Assembly (NCBI GenBank): GCA_049323615.1
Contig: JBMOPD010000048.1
Span: 1-51,118, forward strand
Length of the DNA: 51,118 bases
DNA from: JBMOPD01 sp049323615
Lineage (GTDB): Bacteria > Bacillota > Desulfotomaculia > Desulfotomaculales > Desulfocucumaceae
Direction of reading: 5' to 3'
Positions within the stretch are counted from its first letter, which is position 1. The number at the start of each line of letters is the position of its first letter. The notes beneath the pieces are model-generated. The model worked only from the letters and a program-made list of their open reading frames with translations. It made no database searches and was not told the origin of the DNA. A program made the position numbers and the translations under genes. Of the stretch, positions 40,578 to 49,103 are shown in pieces.

Positions 40578-41423
40578 TTACTGGAATGGGTTATCATACT
40601 GAATATCGGTTACTTTCAGTTTTGCATAATTAAAAGTACCCTTGGGTAAATTCCAATCGACTTCTCCTTCAATGGGTATTTTTACGCCATTAATTTCTTG
40701 GTAGTTATTGTAATGACATATCCACTCTTCTTTAGAATACTGACCATCGTTATCCATATACCTGTCTTTTGTGGACAATTTGATAATTTCCCCGCGCTCA
40801 TTGAAAGTAAAAATAACCGAGGCAGTATATTGGCCATCAGTAATAACAGCCATTGCTGAATTAGAATCAATTGCAATCCATTCGAGATAGTCGCTTGGTA
40901 GTAATGCTGTCGGAAACCAGGGTGCTTCTGAAAGAAATCTAATCAGTGATGATATATCAATTTCTTTTCCTTTTGCATTTGCTAGCGTAAAGCTTGAAAA
41001 GAGTTTGACAAGCATATTTCCTTTGCCTTGGTAATACTTGTCTCTTACTCCAATCCATATGAAACTTGTTGGATTTGCTGTTGCTTTCCAAATGAAAGCA
41101 GGTTTTTCTGTTGTAAAGTATTGCTCTGCTTTAATAGGCATAAAATTTTGTTCTGGTTTAGTTCTAAACAAACCAGTTTGTTTGAGTCTTACAAATCTAA
41201 TGTATGTTTGCCCTTCTTTTAAAGTGAACTTGAAATACCTCTGTACGGGTTCAGGCAGTTCCTTAATGTCAGCGTAAGTAAACACTTTGGCTGCTGGATT
41301 GCTCATGTTGCTTGTTAGTTGTTTAATTTCTTTCTTTATCACTTTATTAAAATTATTACTGCCAAAATTTATGATTGTTACCAATGTTATTAAAATTACA
41401 ATAATTACCCATATAAGCTTCAT
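40578..41423 (-). CDS. DUF6544-like protein, membrane anchored
   Basis: A 281-residue protein with one N-terminal transmembrane segment (IWVIIVILITLVTIINFG) and an extracytoplasmic beta-rich body. Motifs PVQRYFKFTL, VRLKQTGLFRTKP and GVKIPIEGEVDWNL match the DUF6544 family as I remember it. ATG 41423 follows AGAGGAG. Strongly AT-rich, so probably acquired. A promoter on this strand is seen at 41542-41570. Function unknown. Confidence 0.78.
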   Translation of the reverse strand: MKLIWVIIVILITLVTIINFGSNNFNKVIKKEIKQLTSNMSNPAAKVFTYADIKELPEPVQRYFKFTLKEGQTYIRFVRLKQTGLFRTKPEQNFMPIKAEQYFTTEKPAFIWKATANPTSFIWIGVRDKYYQGKGNMLVKLFSSFTLANAKGKEIDISSLIRFLSEAPWFPTALLPSDYLEWIAIDSNSAMAVITDGQYTASVIFTFNERGEIIKLSTKDRYMDNDGQYSKEEWICHYNNYQEINGVKIPIEGEVDWNLPKGTFNYAKLKVTDIQYDNPFQ

Positions 41424-41753
41424 TTCAATCTCCTCTAATTTAGTGCAAATTGGATTAATTTTAACTTATTATATTTAATAATTCATTTTTCCGCAAGCGC
41501 AATTTAGTGTTTTTTTATCGAACGGTAACTATCTTAGGTAGTAGATATTATAGTGCTAGAAATATGTCAACATGTAAAGAACGTCCCCGTTCATTCCGTT
41601 CATTCCTTAGTACTTCACCCGGTAATACGGGCACAGCGAAAATGAGGTTAAGTAGGACTTATTATTTCGATATTTTCATTTAAAAAGCTCTTGACCCTCA
41701 CGCATACGTGAGGGTTTATCATCGAATTACAGGTATTGAAAGGGGGATTCGCC
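41424..41753. other. divergent intergenic region: minus-strand promoter, REP-like fragment and hairpin
   Basis: Minus-strand promoter TTGACA (41570-41565), 17 bp, TATCTA (41547-41542), for the DUF6544 gene. At 41578-41589, AGAACGTCCCCG resembles the arm of the palindrome at 11114-11187. A perfect hairpin ACCCTCACG/CGTGAGGGT (41694-41715) sits 38 bp before the ArsA-type gene and may be a terminator or operator. Confidence 0.5.
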
Positions 41754-42689
41754 ATGTTCCGTGAATTGGTGACGCCTGGGCCGGAAACCAGGTATATTTT
41801 CTTCGCGGGCAAGGGCGGTGTGGGCAAGAGCACCGTCTCGGCCGCCACCGCTGTTTGGCTTGCTGACAGGGGGTTCAGGACCCTCCTGGTTTCTACCGAC
41901 TTACAGAGGAGCTTGAGCGATATTTTCGAGAATAACATCGGTTGCCGGATGGCTTCCATCCCCGGCGCGCCACTGCTCGCCGCAATGGAGACCGACCCGC
42001 GGGAGCTAGTCCGGGAAAACTGGCACCGGCTGGCCGGAACCGTTCAGGAGGTCTTCGGATCTTCCGAGGTACTGGAACTGATGAGCCGGGAGGTGACCCC
42101 GTGCATGATGGAGATGGCCGGCTTCTACAAGCTGATGGAACTGTATACGGAAACAGCCGGGGATTATGACGCCCTGGTTTTTGACACGGCGCCGGGGGGA
42201 AGGGCACTGATCGAGATTTTCCTCCCCTTTACCATGACCAGGCGCTACGGGGCGGGTGACCCCTTCGCCGAATTTCGCACCGGTGACAAGGGAGAAATAA
42301 TTACCATGATTGCCGGCCAGGAGCGCCGCACACGGGAGACCATGGACCTGATCGCCAATCCCGGCCGGACGATTTTTATTTACGTCATGTGGCCGGAAAG
42401 CTTGCCCATCGCCGAGGCCGAGCGGGCGGTGGAGGAACTCTCCGCCCACCGGATTACAGTCCCGGGGATAGTGGTCAACCAGGTGCTTCCACCGGAAGAG
42501 GTCCGGCGCGCCGGCACCCCTTACTTCAGGAAAAGGTTGAAGATGCAGCAGGAGCACCTTGCCCGCATCCGGGAGATTTTCCGGGGGAAGGAGATTGCGG
42601 CAGTACAGCTCTGGCCGGAAGAAGTCAAAGGGCTGTCCCGGCTGCGGCAAATTGCTTCCTGTCTCTACGGAGGGGATGGCGGTGAATGA
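41754..42689 (+). CDS. ArsA/GET3-type anion-transporting ATPase
   Basis: A 311-residue deviant-Walker-A ATPase. P-loop FFAGKGGVGKSTVSAATA, switch region DALVFDTAPGGRALI. ATG 41754 follows AAAGGGGG (41739-41746). ArsA ATPases drive metalloid efflux together with ArsB, with ArsD delivering the metalloid. Here the next gene is ArsD-like, but the membrane partner is an MFS protein instead of ArsB. The usual ArsA metalloid cysteines are not clearly present (Cys in NNIGCRM and TPCMMEM), so the cargo may differ. A GET3-like role is the alternative. It overlaps the next gene. Confidence 0.82.
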   Translation: MFRELVTPGPETRYIFFAGKGGVGKSTVSAATAVWLADRGFRTLLVSTDLQRSLSDIFENNIGCRMASIPGAPLLAAMETDPRELVRENWHRLAGTVQEVFGSSEVLELMSREVTPCMMEMAGFYKLMELYTETAGDYDALVFDTAPGGRALIEIFLPFTMTRRYGAGDPFAEFRTGDKGEIITMIAGQERRTRETMDLIANPGRTIFIYVMWPESLPIAEAERAVEELSAHRITVPGIVVNQVLPPEEVRRAGTPYFRKRLKMQQEHLARIREIFRGKEIAAVQLWPEEVKGLSRLRQIASCLYGGDGGE

Positions 42690-43131
42690 TAACGTTGTGG
42701 TTAGGGTTTTTCCAAGGCTAAACTGCTGTGTACCGGATTTCACCGGAAAGAACGCCGCCCTGGCCCGGGTTCTGCACCAGATGAGGCAGGAGGTGGGTGA
42801 CCTGGCAAAAATAGAGGTAATCCCAAGCGTCACCAGGGCAGAAAGATTAATCTACTATGATCAGATGATTGATGCCCTGCTGGCCGGAGGGCACGCACTC
42901 CCCTTCGCCGGGGACGCGGGGCAGTGGAACGCGCTGCGCAGCGAACTTGGTTTCCCCGGGGCGGGGCTTTTCTCCAGCCCCGGGGATCCCCAGAGGTTCT
43001 GGGAGATCAGTTTCTTTCTCTTTTCGGTCACACCAGTTATCGGGATCGACGGCAGGGCGGTGTTTGTGGGCGAGGTACCCTCCGCGGCCCGGCTCAGTGA
43101 AGCAATCCGCATAAGGAGGGCTGGCCGGTGA
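42682..43131 (+). CDS. ArsD-like/thioredoxin-fold small protein
   Basis: A 149-residue protein. The GTG at 42682 is preferred because GGAGGGG (42669-42675) is six bases before it; an ATG at 42676 abuts that site. N-terminal VVRVFPRLNCCVPDFTG carries a vicinal Cys pair near the position of the ArsD CC pair. The C-terminal VIGIDGRAVFVGEVPSAARLSEAI resembles the last strand and helix of ArsD (LDGE...GRYPKRAEL). It is longer than ArsD (about 120). It overlaps the ArsA-type gene at its start and the MFS gene at its stop, so the three are coupled. The ArsD link is inference. Confidence 0.62.
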   Translation: MNDNVVVRVFPRLNCCVPDFTGKNAALARVLHQMRQEVGDLAKIEVIPSVTRAERLIYYDQMIDALLAGGHALPFAGDAGQWNALRSELGFPGAGLFSSPGDPQRFWEISFFLFSVTPVIGIDGRAVFVGEVPSAARLSEAIRIRRAGR

Positions 43132-44534
43132 AGACAGATAGGGACACCTGGAGCATTTTCATCCTGATCCTGGCCATGTTCTTCGGCACCATGGAGATGA
43201 CCGTGGTCATCACGGCCCTGCCCACCCTGGGCAGGGCCTTCCCCCAGGCCGAAGGATGGCTGCCGTGGGTCACCGCCGCCACCCTCATGGCCGCCGCAGT
43301 GGCCATGCCCATAGGGGGAAAGATGGCCGACAGCTGGGGTGTCAAAAGGGCTTTCCTCCTTGGGCTGGCATTTTTTTCACTGGGTTCCCTGCTCGCCGGG
43401 CTGGTGGGGCTGGTTCTCCCCGGTAGTGTCGGGCTTCTCATCGGCTTCCGCTTCCTGCAGGGGTTTGGGGGAGGTATCTTTGCGCCGGTGGGGTTCAAAT
43501 TGATAAGCGTGGTATTAAAGGACAGCCAGCGCACCAAAACCATGGGCTTGGCGGGGATGGTGGGCCCCCTGGCGGCAGTTTTGGGACCGAACCTGGGAGG
43601 ATTCCTGGTGGTCCGCCTTCCGTGGCAGGTTATCTTTTTTTTCAACGCGTTCGTGGGCATGGTAATTGCCATAATGGCGGTGGTTTTCATGCGGGAGGCG
43701 GTATCCGGAAGCCGCCGGGCCACGCTGGACGTTTTAGGGATAGCGGCTTTTTCGGGAGCAGTTCTGTCGGCCATGCTCTTTTTTACCCTGGCCCGCCAGC
43801 CGGGGCTCACTCCTGCGCTGCCCCTGGGATTATTGGTAGTGTCCGTGATCCTGCTGATCCTGCTGATCCGGCTTGAAAGTCGTCTCCCTGCACCCTTTCT
43901 TGACCCGGCGTTGTTCACCGCCGGGGGGATGGGTATCATTTTGGGGTTGTCTTTCCTTCAGGGTTTGGTCATGTACAGCACACTTTTCTTTTTATCCTTC
44001 TACGTCCAGACCCACCCGTCCATCATGGCCACTCCTGCCCAGGCGGGAGCCCTGCTCACTCCCGGCGCCCTGGCCCAGATGCTCGTGTCGCCGCTGGTGG
44101 GTAAGTACCTTCCCGGGGTGGGCTACCGCCCGATGGTGATGGCGGGTATGTTGGTATCCGCCGGATCTTTGATGGCCATGTACTGGGGCCCGACGTCCCT
44201 GGTGGCGCTTTCTGTAATTCTTGCCCTCAGCCGGGCAGGAGGCGCCATGGTCGGCATCCCGCTGGCGGTGGCGGGCCTTGAGGTTAACGTCGAGGCGGCA
44301 GGCGCCATCAGTGGCCTCCGGCAGCTCTGCAACGTTCTGGGCGGCGTGGTGGGCCCGGTGGCTTTAAGTGTTCTCTTTCCGCTGTCGCAGCCGGCAGGGG
44401 GCCGTATGACATACGTTTTTATGCTGATCGGGTTGCTTCTGCTTCTTGCCCTCCCCGTCGCCCGCGGAGTGCCGGAAAGGGAGGCGGAGGCTGGCGGTAT
44501 TTCACGGCACTCCCGGCATGGGAACCGTAAATGA
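43128..44534 (+). CDS. MFS transporter, DHA2/EmrB-QacA type
   Basis: A 468-residue membrane protein with about 13-14 hydrophobic segments. Family marks: motif A-like GGKMADSWGVKRAFLLGL, motif C-like region GMVGPLAAVLGPNLGGFLV, and the acidic residues GTMEMTVV in the first helix. GTG 43128 overlaps the previous stop (GTGA), with AAGGAGGG at 43113-43120. Probably a proton-driven multidrug or toxic-compound exporter. Its tight coupling to an ArsA-type ATPase and ArsD-like protein is unusual. Confidence 0.9.
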   Translation: MKTDRDTWSIFILILAMFFGTMEMTVVITALPTLGRAFPQAEGWLPWVTAATLMAAAVAMPIGGKMADSWGVKRAFLLGLAFFSLGSLLAGLVGLVLPGSVGLLIGFRFLQGFGGGIFAPVGFKLISVVLKDSQRTKTMGLAGMVGPLAAVLGPNLGGFLVVRLPWQVIFFFNAFVGMVIAIMAVVFMREAVSGSRRATLDVLGIAAFSGAVLSAMLFFTLARQPGLTPALPLGLLVVSVILLILLIRLESRLPAPFLDPALFTAGGMGIILGLSFLQGLVMYSTLFFLSFYVQTHPSIMATPAQAGALLTPGALAQMLVSPLVGKYLPGVGYRPMVMAGMLVSAGSLMAMYWGPTSLVALSVILALSRAGGAMVGIPLAVAGLEVNVEAAGAISGLRQLCNVLGGVVGPVALSVLFPLSQPAGGRMTYVFMLIGLLLLLALPVARGVPEREAEAGGISRHSRHGNRK

Positions 44535-44610
44535 ACATCTTGTTACCACCCCCTTAAGGATATATTATTAAAGGGAATAAACGTGAAAGAGGGGCGGAAG
44601 GTGAACAGCC

Positions 44611-45081
44611 GTGCATGAAGATGGGTTGATGCGTATCGGAGAACTGGCCCGGCAGTCTGGGCTGACCATCCGGACCATAAGGTATTATGAGGAGCTTGGC
44701 CTCCTGAATCCGGCTGCCAAAACACAGGGTAATTATCGTCTCTATGATCAGGAGTCTCTAAAGTTGATCAGGACCATTCAGAGGTGTAAAAGGCTTGGAA
44801 TGAGCCTCAGTGATATCGCGGAATTAAAGGGCCTGTACATTCGTGAGGAGGACTGTACCGGTCAGTTACGGCAAAGATTCCTGCAGCTTGTCCAGGAACG
44901 GATCCGGCAAATCGACCATCAAATTGAGGATCTGACTATGCTTAGGGAGGAAATATGCTTTCATTACAGGCGACTGAAGGAATTTATGGGATCTCAGACC
45001 AGTGAGGGCCTGAACAGGAACTGCCGCGACTCGCTGTATGTGCCATCCGTACCCGTTTCCTCCGCCCGGGTCAGGGGCTGA
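44611..45081 (+). CDS. MerR family transcriptional regulator
   Basis: A 156-residue regulator. MerR HTH: MRIGELARQSGLTIRTIRYYEELGLLNP, then the wing NYRLYDQESLKLIRTIQ. A dimerisation helix follows (LRQRFLQLVQERIRQIDHQIEDLTMLREEI). Three cysteines in the effector half (EEDCTG, EEICFH, NRNCRD) could bind a metal. GTG 44611 has GGAAGGTG (44596-44603); ATG 44629 is a possible later start. Lying directly after the ArsA/ArsD-like/MFS unit, it is the likely regulator of that unit. Confidence 0.88.
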   Translation: MHEDGLMRIGELARQSGLTIRTIRYYEELGLLNPAAKTQGNYRLYDQESLKLIRTIQRCKRLGMSLSDIAELKGLYIREEDCTGQLRQRFLQLVQERIRQIDHQIEDLTMLREEICFHYRRLKEFMGSQTSEGLNRNCRDSLYVPSVPVSSARVRG

Positions 45082-45230
45082 ATTTTGACTGGATAATTGA
45101 AACGGCAAAGAAAACCGGATTTGTAATCAGAGACCGAAAAATTGACCCAGTAATTTTTTTCTGGACACGAAACCGCATCAGCCAGCTCCATTGTTCAGTC
45201 GCTTCAAACTGTCGAGGCCGCCGTGGCGGT
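45081..45230 (+). pseudogene. transposase remnant (IS4-like N-terminus)
   Basis: In the frame NFDWIIETAKKTGFVIRDRKIDPVIFFW the opening of an IS4-type transposase is recognisable; normal copies continue with a hydrophobic segment. Here homology ends after FFWTRN and the next remnant begins. No terminal inverted repeats seen. Confidence 0.55.
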
Positions 45231-45459
45231 AGTCGATAAGCCAGCCAAAAAGTGTTTTCGGTGAGTAATTCCTTTTCCCGTAGTAAGGCATTTCAATGGG
45301 CTCTGCGCAAAGCTTTTCAAAATACCCTTTTTGGTTTTGCACCTGGCCGTTCAGCACAGGGCTGATTAAAGAAAATTTTTTCAGGGCGATGGCGCCCCTG
45401 GCTTTAGCATCTAGAGCCGTTAAGGCTCCCGGAGTACATCGCGATGAACCACAGGTCAT
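45178..45459 (-). pseudogene. IS481/Mu-type transposase N-terminal fragment
   Basis: Minus-strand frame containing SLISPVLNGQVQNQKGYFEKL, PYYGKRNYSPKTLFGWLIDYRHGGLDSLK. This is the N-terminal helix-turn-helix part of DDE transposases common in Peptococcaceae. It stops after about 90 residues, with no catalytic DDE domain. It faces and slightly overlaps the IS4-like remnant. Confidence 0.6.
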
Positions 45460-45631
45460 ACTGCAAACAGGTTTATCCTGTAGTAGTCAATCTTGCCGGA
45501 AGGGGTCATATTTTTAGCCGCGCTCAACGGTGCGGATGGAGAAGAAATTAACAGGATCGATAACCGGGCCTCTATTTTTAAAATACCTACCAAACTAGAA
45601 ATAACTTTGGCAGTTACAGGAATGATTTAGC

Positions 45632-45865
45632 ATGGAGAATTCTCCGCTGTTTGACGGTATCCGCGAAGAATGGATAGAAAAAGGCAGGATAAAAACCAGC
45701 GTTGATTTCATTTTAGAAGCCCTGGAAGAAAAAACAGGCGGAAAACCTTGTGAATTGGCTGAAAGGCTAAGCGCTATCAATGATAGTGAGTCTTTGAGAA
45801 AATTGCATCGCATAGCTGTCAAGTCAGCCATGCTGGATCAATTAATGATCTCGCTGGAATGTTGA
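45632..45865 (+). pseudogene. Rpn/YhgA-like putative nuclease, C-terminal fragment
   Basis: A 77-residue frame beginning MENSPLFDGIREEWIEKGRIKTSVDFILEAL. This pattern, and the helical end, resemble the C-terminal part of Rpn-type recombination-promoting nuclease/transposase-like proteins. There is no ribosome binding site at the ATG (45632), and the upstream DNA has only broken frames, so I treat it as a remnant. It could instead be a genuine small protein. Confidence 0.45.
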
Positions 45866-45924
45866 GAAAGGCAAGAAATCTAAAAATAATTGATATTACT
45901 CAAGCCCAAGATTATTTCTGCATG

Positions 45925-45961
45925 TTAAAACCTCCGAATTTTGCTGGAGGTTTTAATTTTT
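45925..45961. terminator. bidirectional terminator-like hairpin
   Basis: TTAAAACCTCC (45925-45935) and GGAGGTTTTAA (45946-45956), then TTTTT. Confidence 0.7.
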
Positions 45962-46059
45962 ATGGTTGTAGGACAATCCGGTAGCCGCGTAGAATATAGC
46001 GAAAGTGGCTATGCGGAATGCGCGATACAGGCGCGAAAAATAGAACTGAGCGTCCACTT

Positions 46060-46182
46060 GTGACTGTTAAAGTGGTTTACTCCAAAAACGGTGGCAGCGG
46101 CTTGAAAGACGCGTACAGGCTGCTTGCCAGAAAAGTGCCGGAGGCGAAAGATAAATGTACGCGGCAATTTATGTCAGAGTAA
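46060..46182 (+). CDS. small ORF overlapping the serine recombinase start
   Basis: A 40-residue frame, GTG start, reading VTVKVVYSKNGGSGLKDAYR then LLARKVPEAKDKCTRQFMSE. It ends inside the recombinase remnant with a 28-base overlap. Short proteins just ahead of large serine integrases are common in phage and skin-like elements. No strong ribosome binding site. Confidence 0.4.
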   Translation: MTVKVVYSKNGGSGLKDAYRLLARKVPEAKDKCTRQFMSE

Positions 46183-46298
46183 GCACGGACGACCAGGCCC
46201 GCCACGGCTATTCCCTGACTGAACAAAGGGAAGCCTGCCGCCGGCGGGCTGTTTCACTGGGTGCTTCCAGTGTCATAGAATACGCGGATGCATGGTAA
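46155..46298 (+). pseudogene. large serine recombinase, N-terminal remnant
   Basis: A 47-residue frame, MYAAIYVRVSTDDQARHGYS followed by LTEQREACRRRA. This is the resolvase catalytic start, with the active serine in YVRVSTDDQ. It ends EYADAW and stop where intact proteins continue EYxDxGxSG. Related to SpoIVCA/phage integrases; everything after the first 47 residues is gone. Confidence 0.7.
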
Positions 46299-46339
46299 AA
46301 GTGCCGATTGTTGAAATAATATATTCTTGTGATTAGCCT

Positions 46340-46711
46340 TCACATACCATTGGCGGACATTTGCCTGATTATCTTGATCAGCGCCCGCTTTTCAATGCGG
46401 GAGACGTATGACCTGGAAATACCCAGGTTTTTTGCTATCTCCCGCTGGGTTTTACGGGTCCCGTCCACCAGGCCGAACCGGTATTCCAGGACCATTCTCT
46501 CCCGCCGGGTAATGTTCTGTATCTTATCCAGAAGATTTAACTGTTCAAATTTGGTTTCCACCAGTTCGGACACAACGTCCGGATGGGTTCCAAGAATGTC
46601 CAGCAGTGTTATTTCATTTCCTTCTTTGTCTACACCTATGGGATCGTAAAGGGATACCTCGGATCGCATTTTTTTGATGAACCTTAAATGCATGAGTATT
46701 TCAATGTCGAT
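46340..46711 (-). pseudogene. sigK: sporulation sigma factor SigK, C-terminal half (SpoIIIC-like)
   Basis: On the minus strand the frame reads EILMHLRFIKKMRSEVSLYD, PIGVDKEGNEITLLDILG, then region 4 RERMVLEYRFGLVDGTRKTQ and GISRSYVSRIEKRALIKI. This matches SigK regions 2.4-4. Homology begins at about 46711 (IDIEILM). The DNA upstream of it encodes unrelated residues, and there is no N-terminal half in the window. In Bacillus and some Clostridia, sigK is split at this place (CIENEILM) by a skin element removed by a serine recombinase. It may thus be a rearranging gene rather than a dead one. Confidence 0.78.
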
Positions 46712-46912
46712 TACAAAGACTAGTATGCGGGGACAGGCTTTAAATATGGTCACCCAGCTTTTCCAAGCCCACTGCAAAAAAATTTTGTAAAACACTTTTG
46801 CAGGAAATGTGTATTTGTTATAGAAGGGAGTATTTAATGGTAGTGCTTCCGTATTTTCCCGGGGAGGTTTCATAATGAATGAAACAAGTATTTCTTTCAA
46901 ACATAGGTAGAT

Positions 46913-46971
46913 AGAACCGGAGCATACTTTATGGCACTTGTCATAGTGTCAATGGAGAAGCGACCGGTTCT
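46913..46971 (+). repeat. nested inverted repeat upstream of the GNAT-PIN gene
   Basis: Outer arms AGAACCGG (46913-46920) and CCGGTTCT (46964-46971). Inside is TGGCACT/AGTGTCA (46932-46951, 6 of 7 paired). Followed by TTTG. Could be an operator, a hairpin in the leader, or the end of an element. Confidence 0.5.
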
Positions 46972-47000
46972 TTGTTGATTGGGTGATGGAGGCCAGTTTG

Positions 47001-49088
47001 ATGGAAATAAAGCCCATTGATAATAATTCACCACATTTAATAGCAGTTAAAGCTTTATGGAGGTCCAATAGTGACACTCTTGGTTATTTCCCAGATGGTG
47101 CTTTTAATGATCACGCAAAAAGGCGACAGATAATTATTGCATTAGATAAACAAAAAAATTGTATTGGATACCTACTTTATAGGGTCTCCCGAGGAAGAAT
47201 TATTATTGTTCATCTTTGTGTTGAAATATCCTGGAGAAATAAAGGAATTGCTAAAGCACTTGTTGACTATCTTAGACAGACAACAAAACAATTTTATGGA
47301 ATTGGACTCTGGTGCCGCCGGGATTTTCCCGCAACAAGAATCTGGCCGCTATTGGGATTTATTGCGTTAAGCGATAAGATTGGGAGAAGCTACAACGGCA
47401 AATTATTAACTTTCTGGTGGATTGATCATGGTCATGCAACTTTATTTAATATTGTCGATGAGCAAATAAACCAGGAAAAACTTAGGGCAGTAATAGATGC
47501 TAATGTATTTTATGATTTACAAAGCGAACCATGTCTTGAAAATGAGGAATCAAAATCATTATTAGAGGACTGGCTTCAGGAAAATTTAGTTCTGTATTTA
47601 GCTCCGGAAATGTATAACGAGATTAATCGAAATAAAGAACAGACTGTAATAAATCAACAGCGATACATTGCAAGTACTTTTCCAACAATCAATCGAAACC
47701 CCGAAGTCGAAGAGAGGATAATTAAAAATCTCCGCCCTATCTTCCCCAGAAAGAAAAAGTTAAGTGATGAATCAGATCTCCGACAGGTGGCACAAACAAT
47801 AGTGGCTGGTGTTCAATTTTTTGTTACCCGCGATGAAGCTCTATTACAAAAAGGAGATTACATATACGAATTATTTGGATTGTCACTTGTCCGACCTTGT
47901 GATTTAATAATACACCTTGATGAATTAATTAGAGAAGTCGAATACCAACCCAGTCGCCTTGCTGGTTCACATATAAAAATCAAACTTATCCAGCCCGGGC
48001 AGGATTTAATGATAGCAGATTTATTCCAGCAATCATGGTTAAAGGAGACTAAATCAGATTTCAGACGAAAATTACATCGTTTACTAGCAAATCCCGTAGT
48101 GTATGAGACACGCATAGTATATGATGCGGATAACGCCCCACTTGCAATAATATCTTATGATAGAAGCAAGGATAAAGTATTGGAAATATCTATACTCAGA
48201 GTTCTAAAAGGGTTATTATCTGGAACCCTAGCAAGACATCTAATCGTGAATTCAGTCAAGTTGTCATCTTGTGAAAAAAGAGTGCAAACAAAAGTAACGG
48301 ATAATTATTTGTCTGAAGATGTAGTAAGTGCTCTTGCTGAAAATAATTTTTCAAGGTTTGCAGATACATGGATGAAATTTAATTTTATGAGTATTGGAAC
48401 ACCTGAAGAATTGTTGAAAACAATTGATACATTAAGCTTTGAATTTTCAAGTGAAAATAGATACCTTCAAGGGTTAAAAATAACCTTAGAAGAAGCAATT
48501 GTAAAAGACGATATTACGATATTATTCAATATAGAAAAAGTATTGTGGCCTGTTAAAATTAGAGATGTAAATATTCCTTCATTCATTATACCTATAAAGC
48601 CTAAATGGGCACTAGACTTGTTCGATGAAGAGATGGCTGTTCAAAACCTTTTCGGCTCCAAGCCGGAACTGTCATTAAACTGCGAAAACGTATACTATAG
48701 GGCTAGGTACCCTGAAGTTCTCTCAGCTCCTGCTCGCATATTATGGTATGTTAGTCAGGATAATCGTTATTATGGTTCAAAATGTATACGGGCATGTTCC
48801 CATCTCGACGAAATTACAATAGGAAAACCGAAGGATCTTTTTCGTCGGTACCGTCGTCTTGGTGTATATGAATGGGTAAACGTTGTTGAAGTAGCCAAAA
48901 ATAATATTGATAAGGAAATTATGGCAGTTCGATTTAGTAACACGGAATTATTCCACAAGCCAATTCCCTGGAAAACATTACAAAGAATTCTATTGGAAGA
49001 AGAAGGACGTAATTCCCAATTACAAGCACCCTTACGGATTTCAGGACGTACTTTTTTACGCCTTTACAGCGAGGGTATTCAAATCTAG
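47001..49088 (+). CDS. GNAT acetyltransferase-PIN nuclease fusion protein
   Basis: A 695-residue protein from ATG 47001, eight bases after GGAGG (46988-46992). Residues 1-140 are GNAT-like, with the acetyl-CoA loop RNKGIA and VEISWRNKGIAKALVDYL. Residues about 160-305 are a PIN domain with the acidic quartet D166 (VIDANVFY), E207 (MYNEIN), D259 (DLRQVA) and D278 (TRDEALL). The middle is unassigned. The C-terminal about 150 residues (NVYYRARYPEVLSAPARILW...FRRYRRLGVYEWVNV) look like a PUA/ASCH/EVE-type RNA-binding fold, a guess. Very AT-rich, no signal or membrane segments. The next gene, 15 bp away, encodes an ASCH protein. A role in RNA-targeting defence or toxin function is inference. Confidence 0.75.
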   Translation: MEIKPIDNNSPHLIAVKALWRSNSDTLGYFPDGAFNDHAKRRQIIIALDKQKNCIGYLLYRVSRGRIIIVHLCVEISWRNKGIAKALVDYLRQTTKQFYGIGLWCRRDFPATRIWPLLGFIALSDKIGRSYNGKLLTFWWIDHGHATLFNIVDEQINQEKLRAVIDANVFYDLQSEPCLENEESKSLLEDWLQENLVLYLAPEMYNEINRNKEQTVINQQRYIASTFPTINRNPEVEERIIKNLRPIFPRKKKLSDESDLRQVAQTIVAGVQFFVTRDEALLQKGDYIYELFGLSLVRPCDLIIHLDELIREVEYQPSRLAGSHIKIKLIQPGQDLMIADLFQQSWLKETKSDFRRKLHRLLANPVVYETRIVYDADNAPLAIISYDRSKDKVLEISILRVLKGLLSGTLARHLIVNSVKLSSCEKRVQTKVTDNYLSEDVVSALAENNFSRFADTWMKFNFMSIGTPEELLKTIDTLSFEFSSENRYLQGLKITLEEAIVKDDITILFNIEKVLWPVKIRDVNIPSFIIPIKPKWALDLFDEEMAVQNLFGSKPELSLNCENVYYRARYPEVLSAPARILWYVSQDNRYYGSKCIRACSHLDEITIGKPKDLFRRYRRLGVYEWVNVVEVAKNNIDKEIMAVRFSNTELFHKPIPWKTLQRILLEEEGRNSQLQAPLRISGRTFLRLYSEGIQI

Positions 49089-49103
49089 CAAAGGGGTAAA
49101 AAA

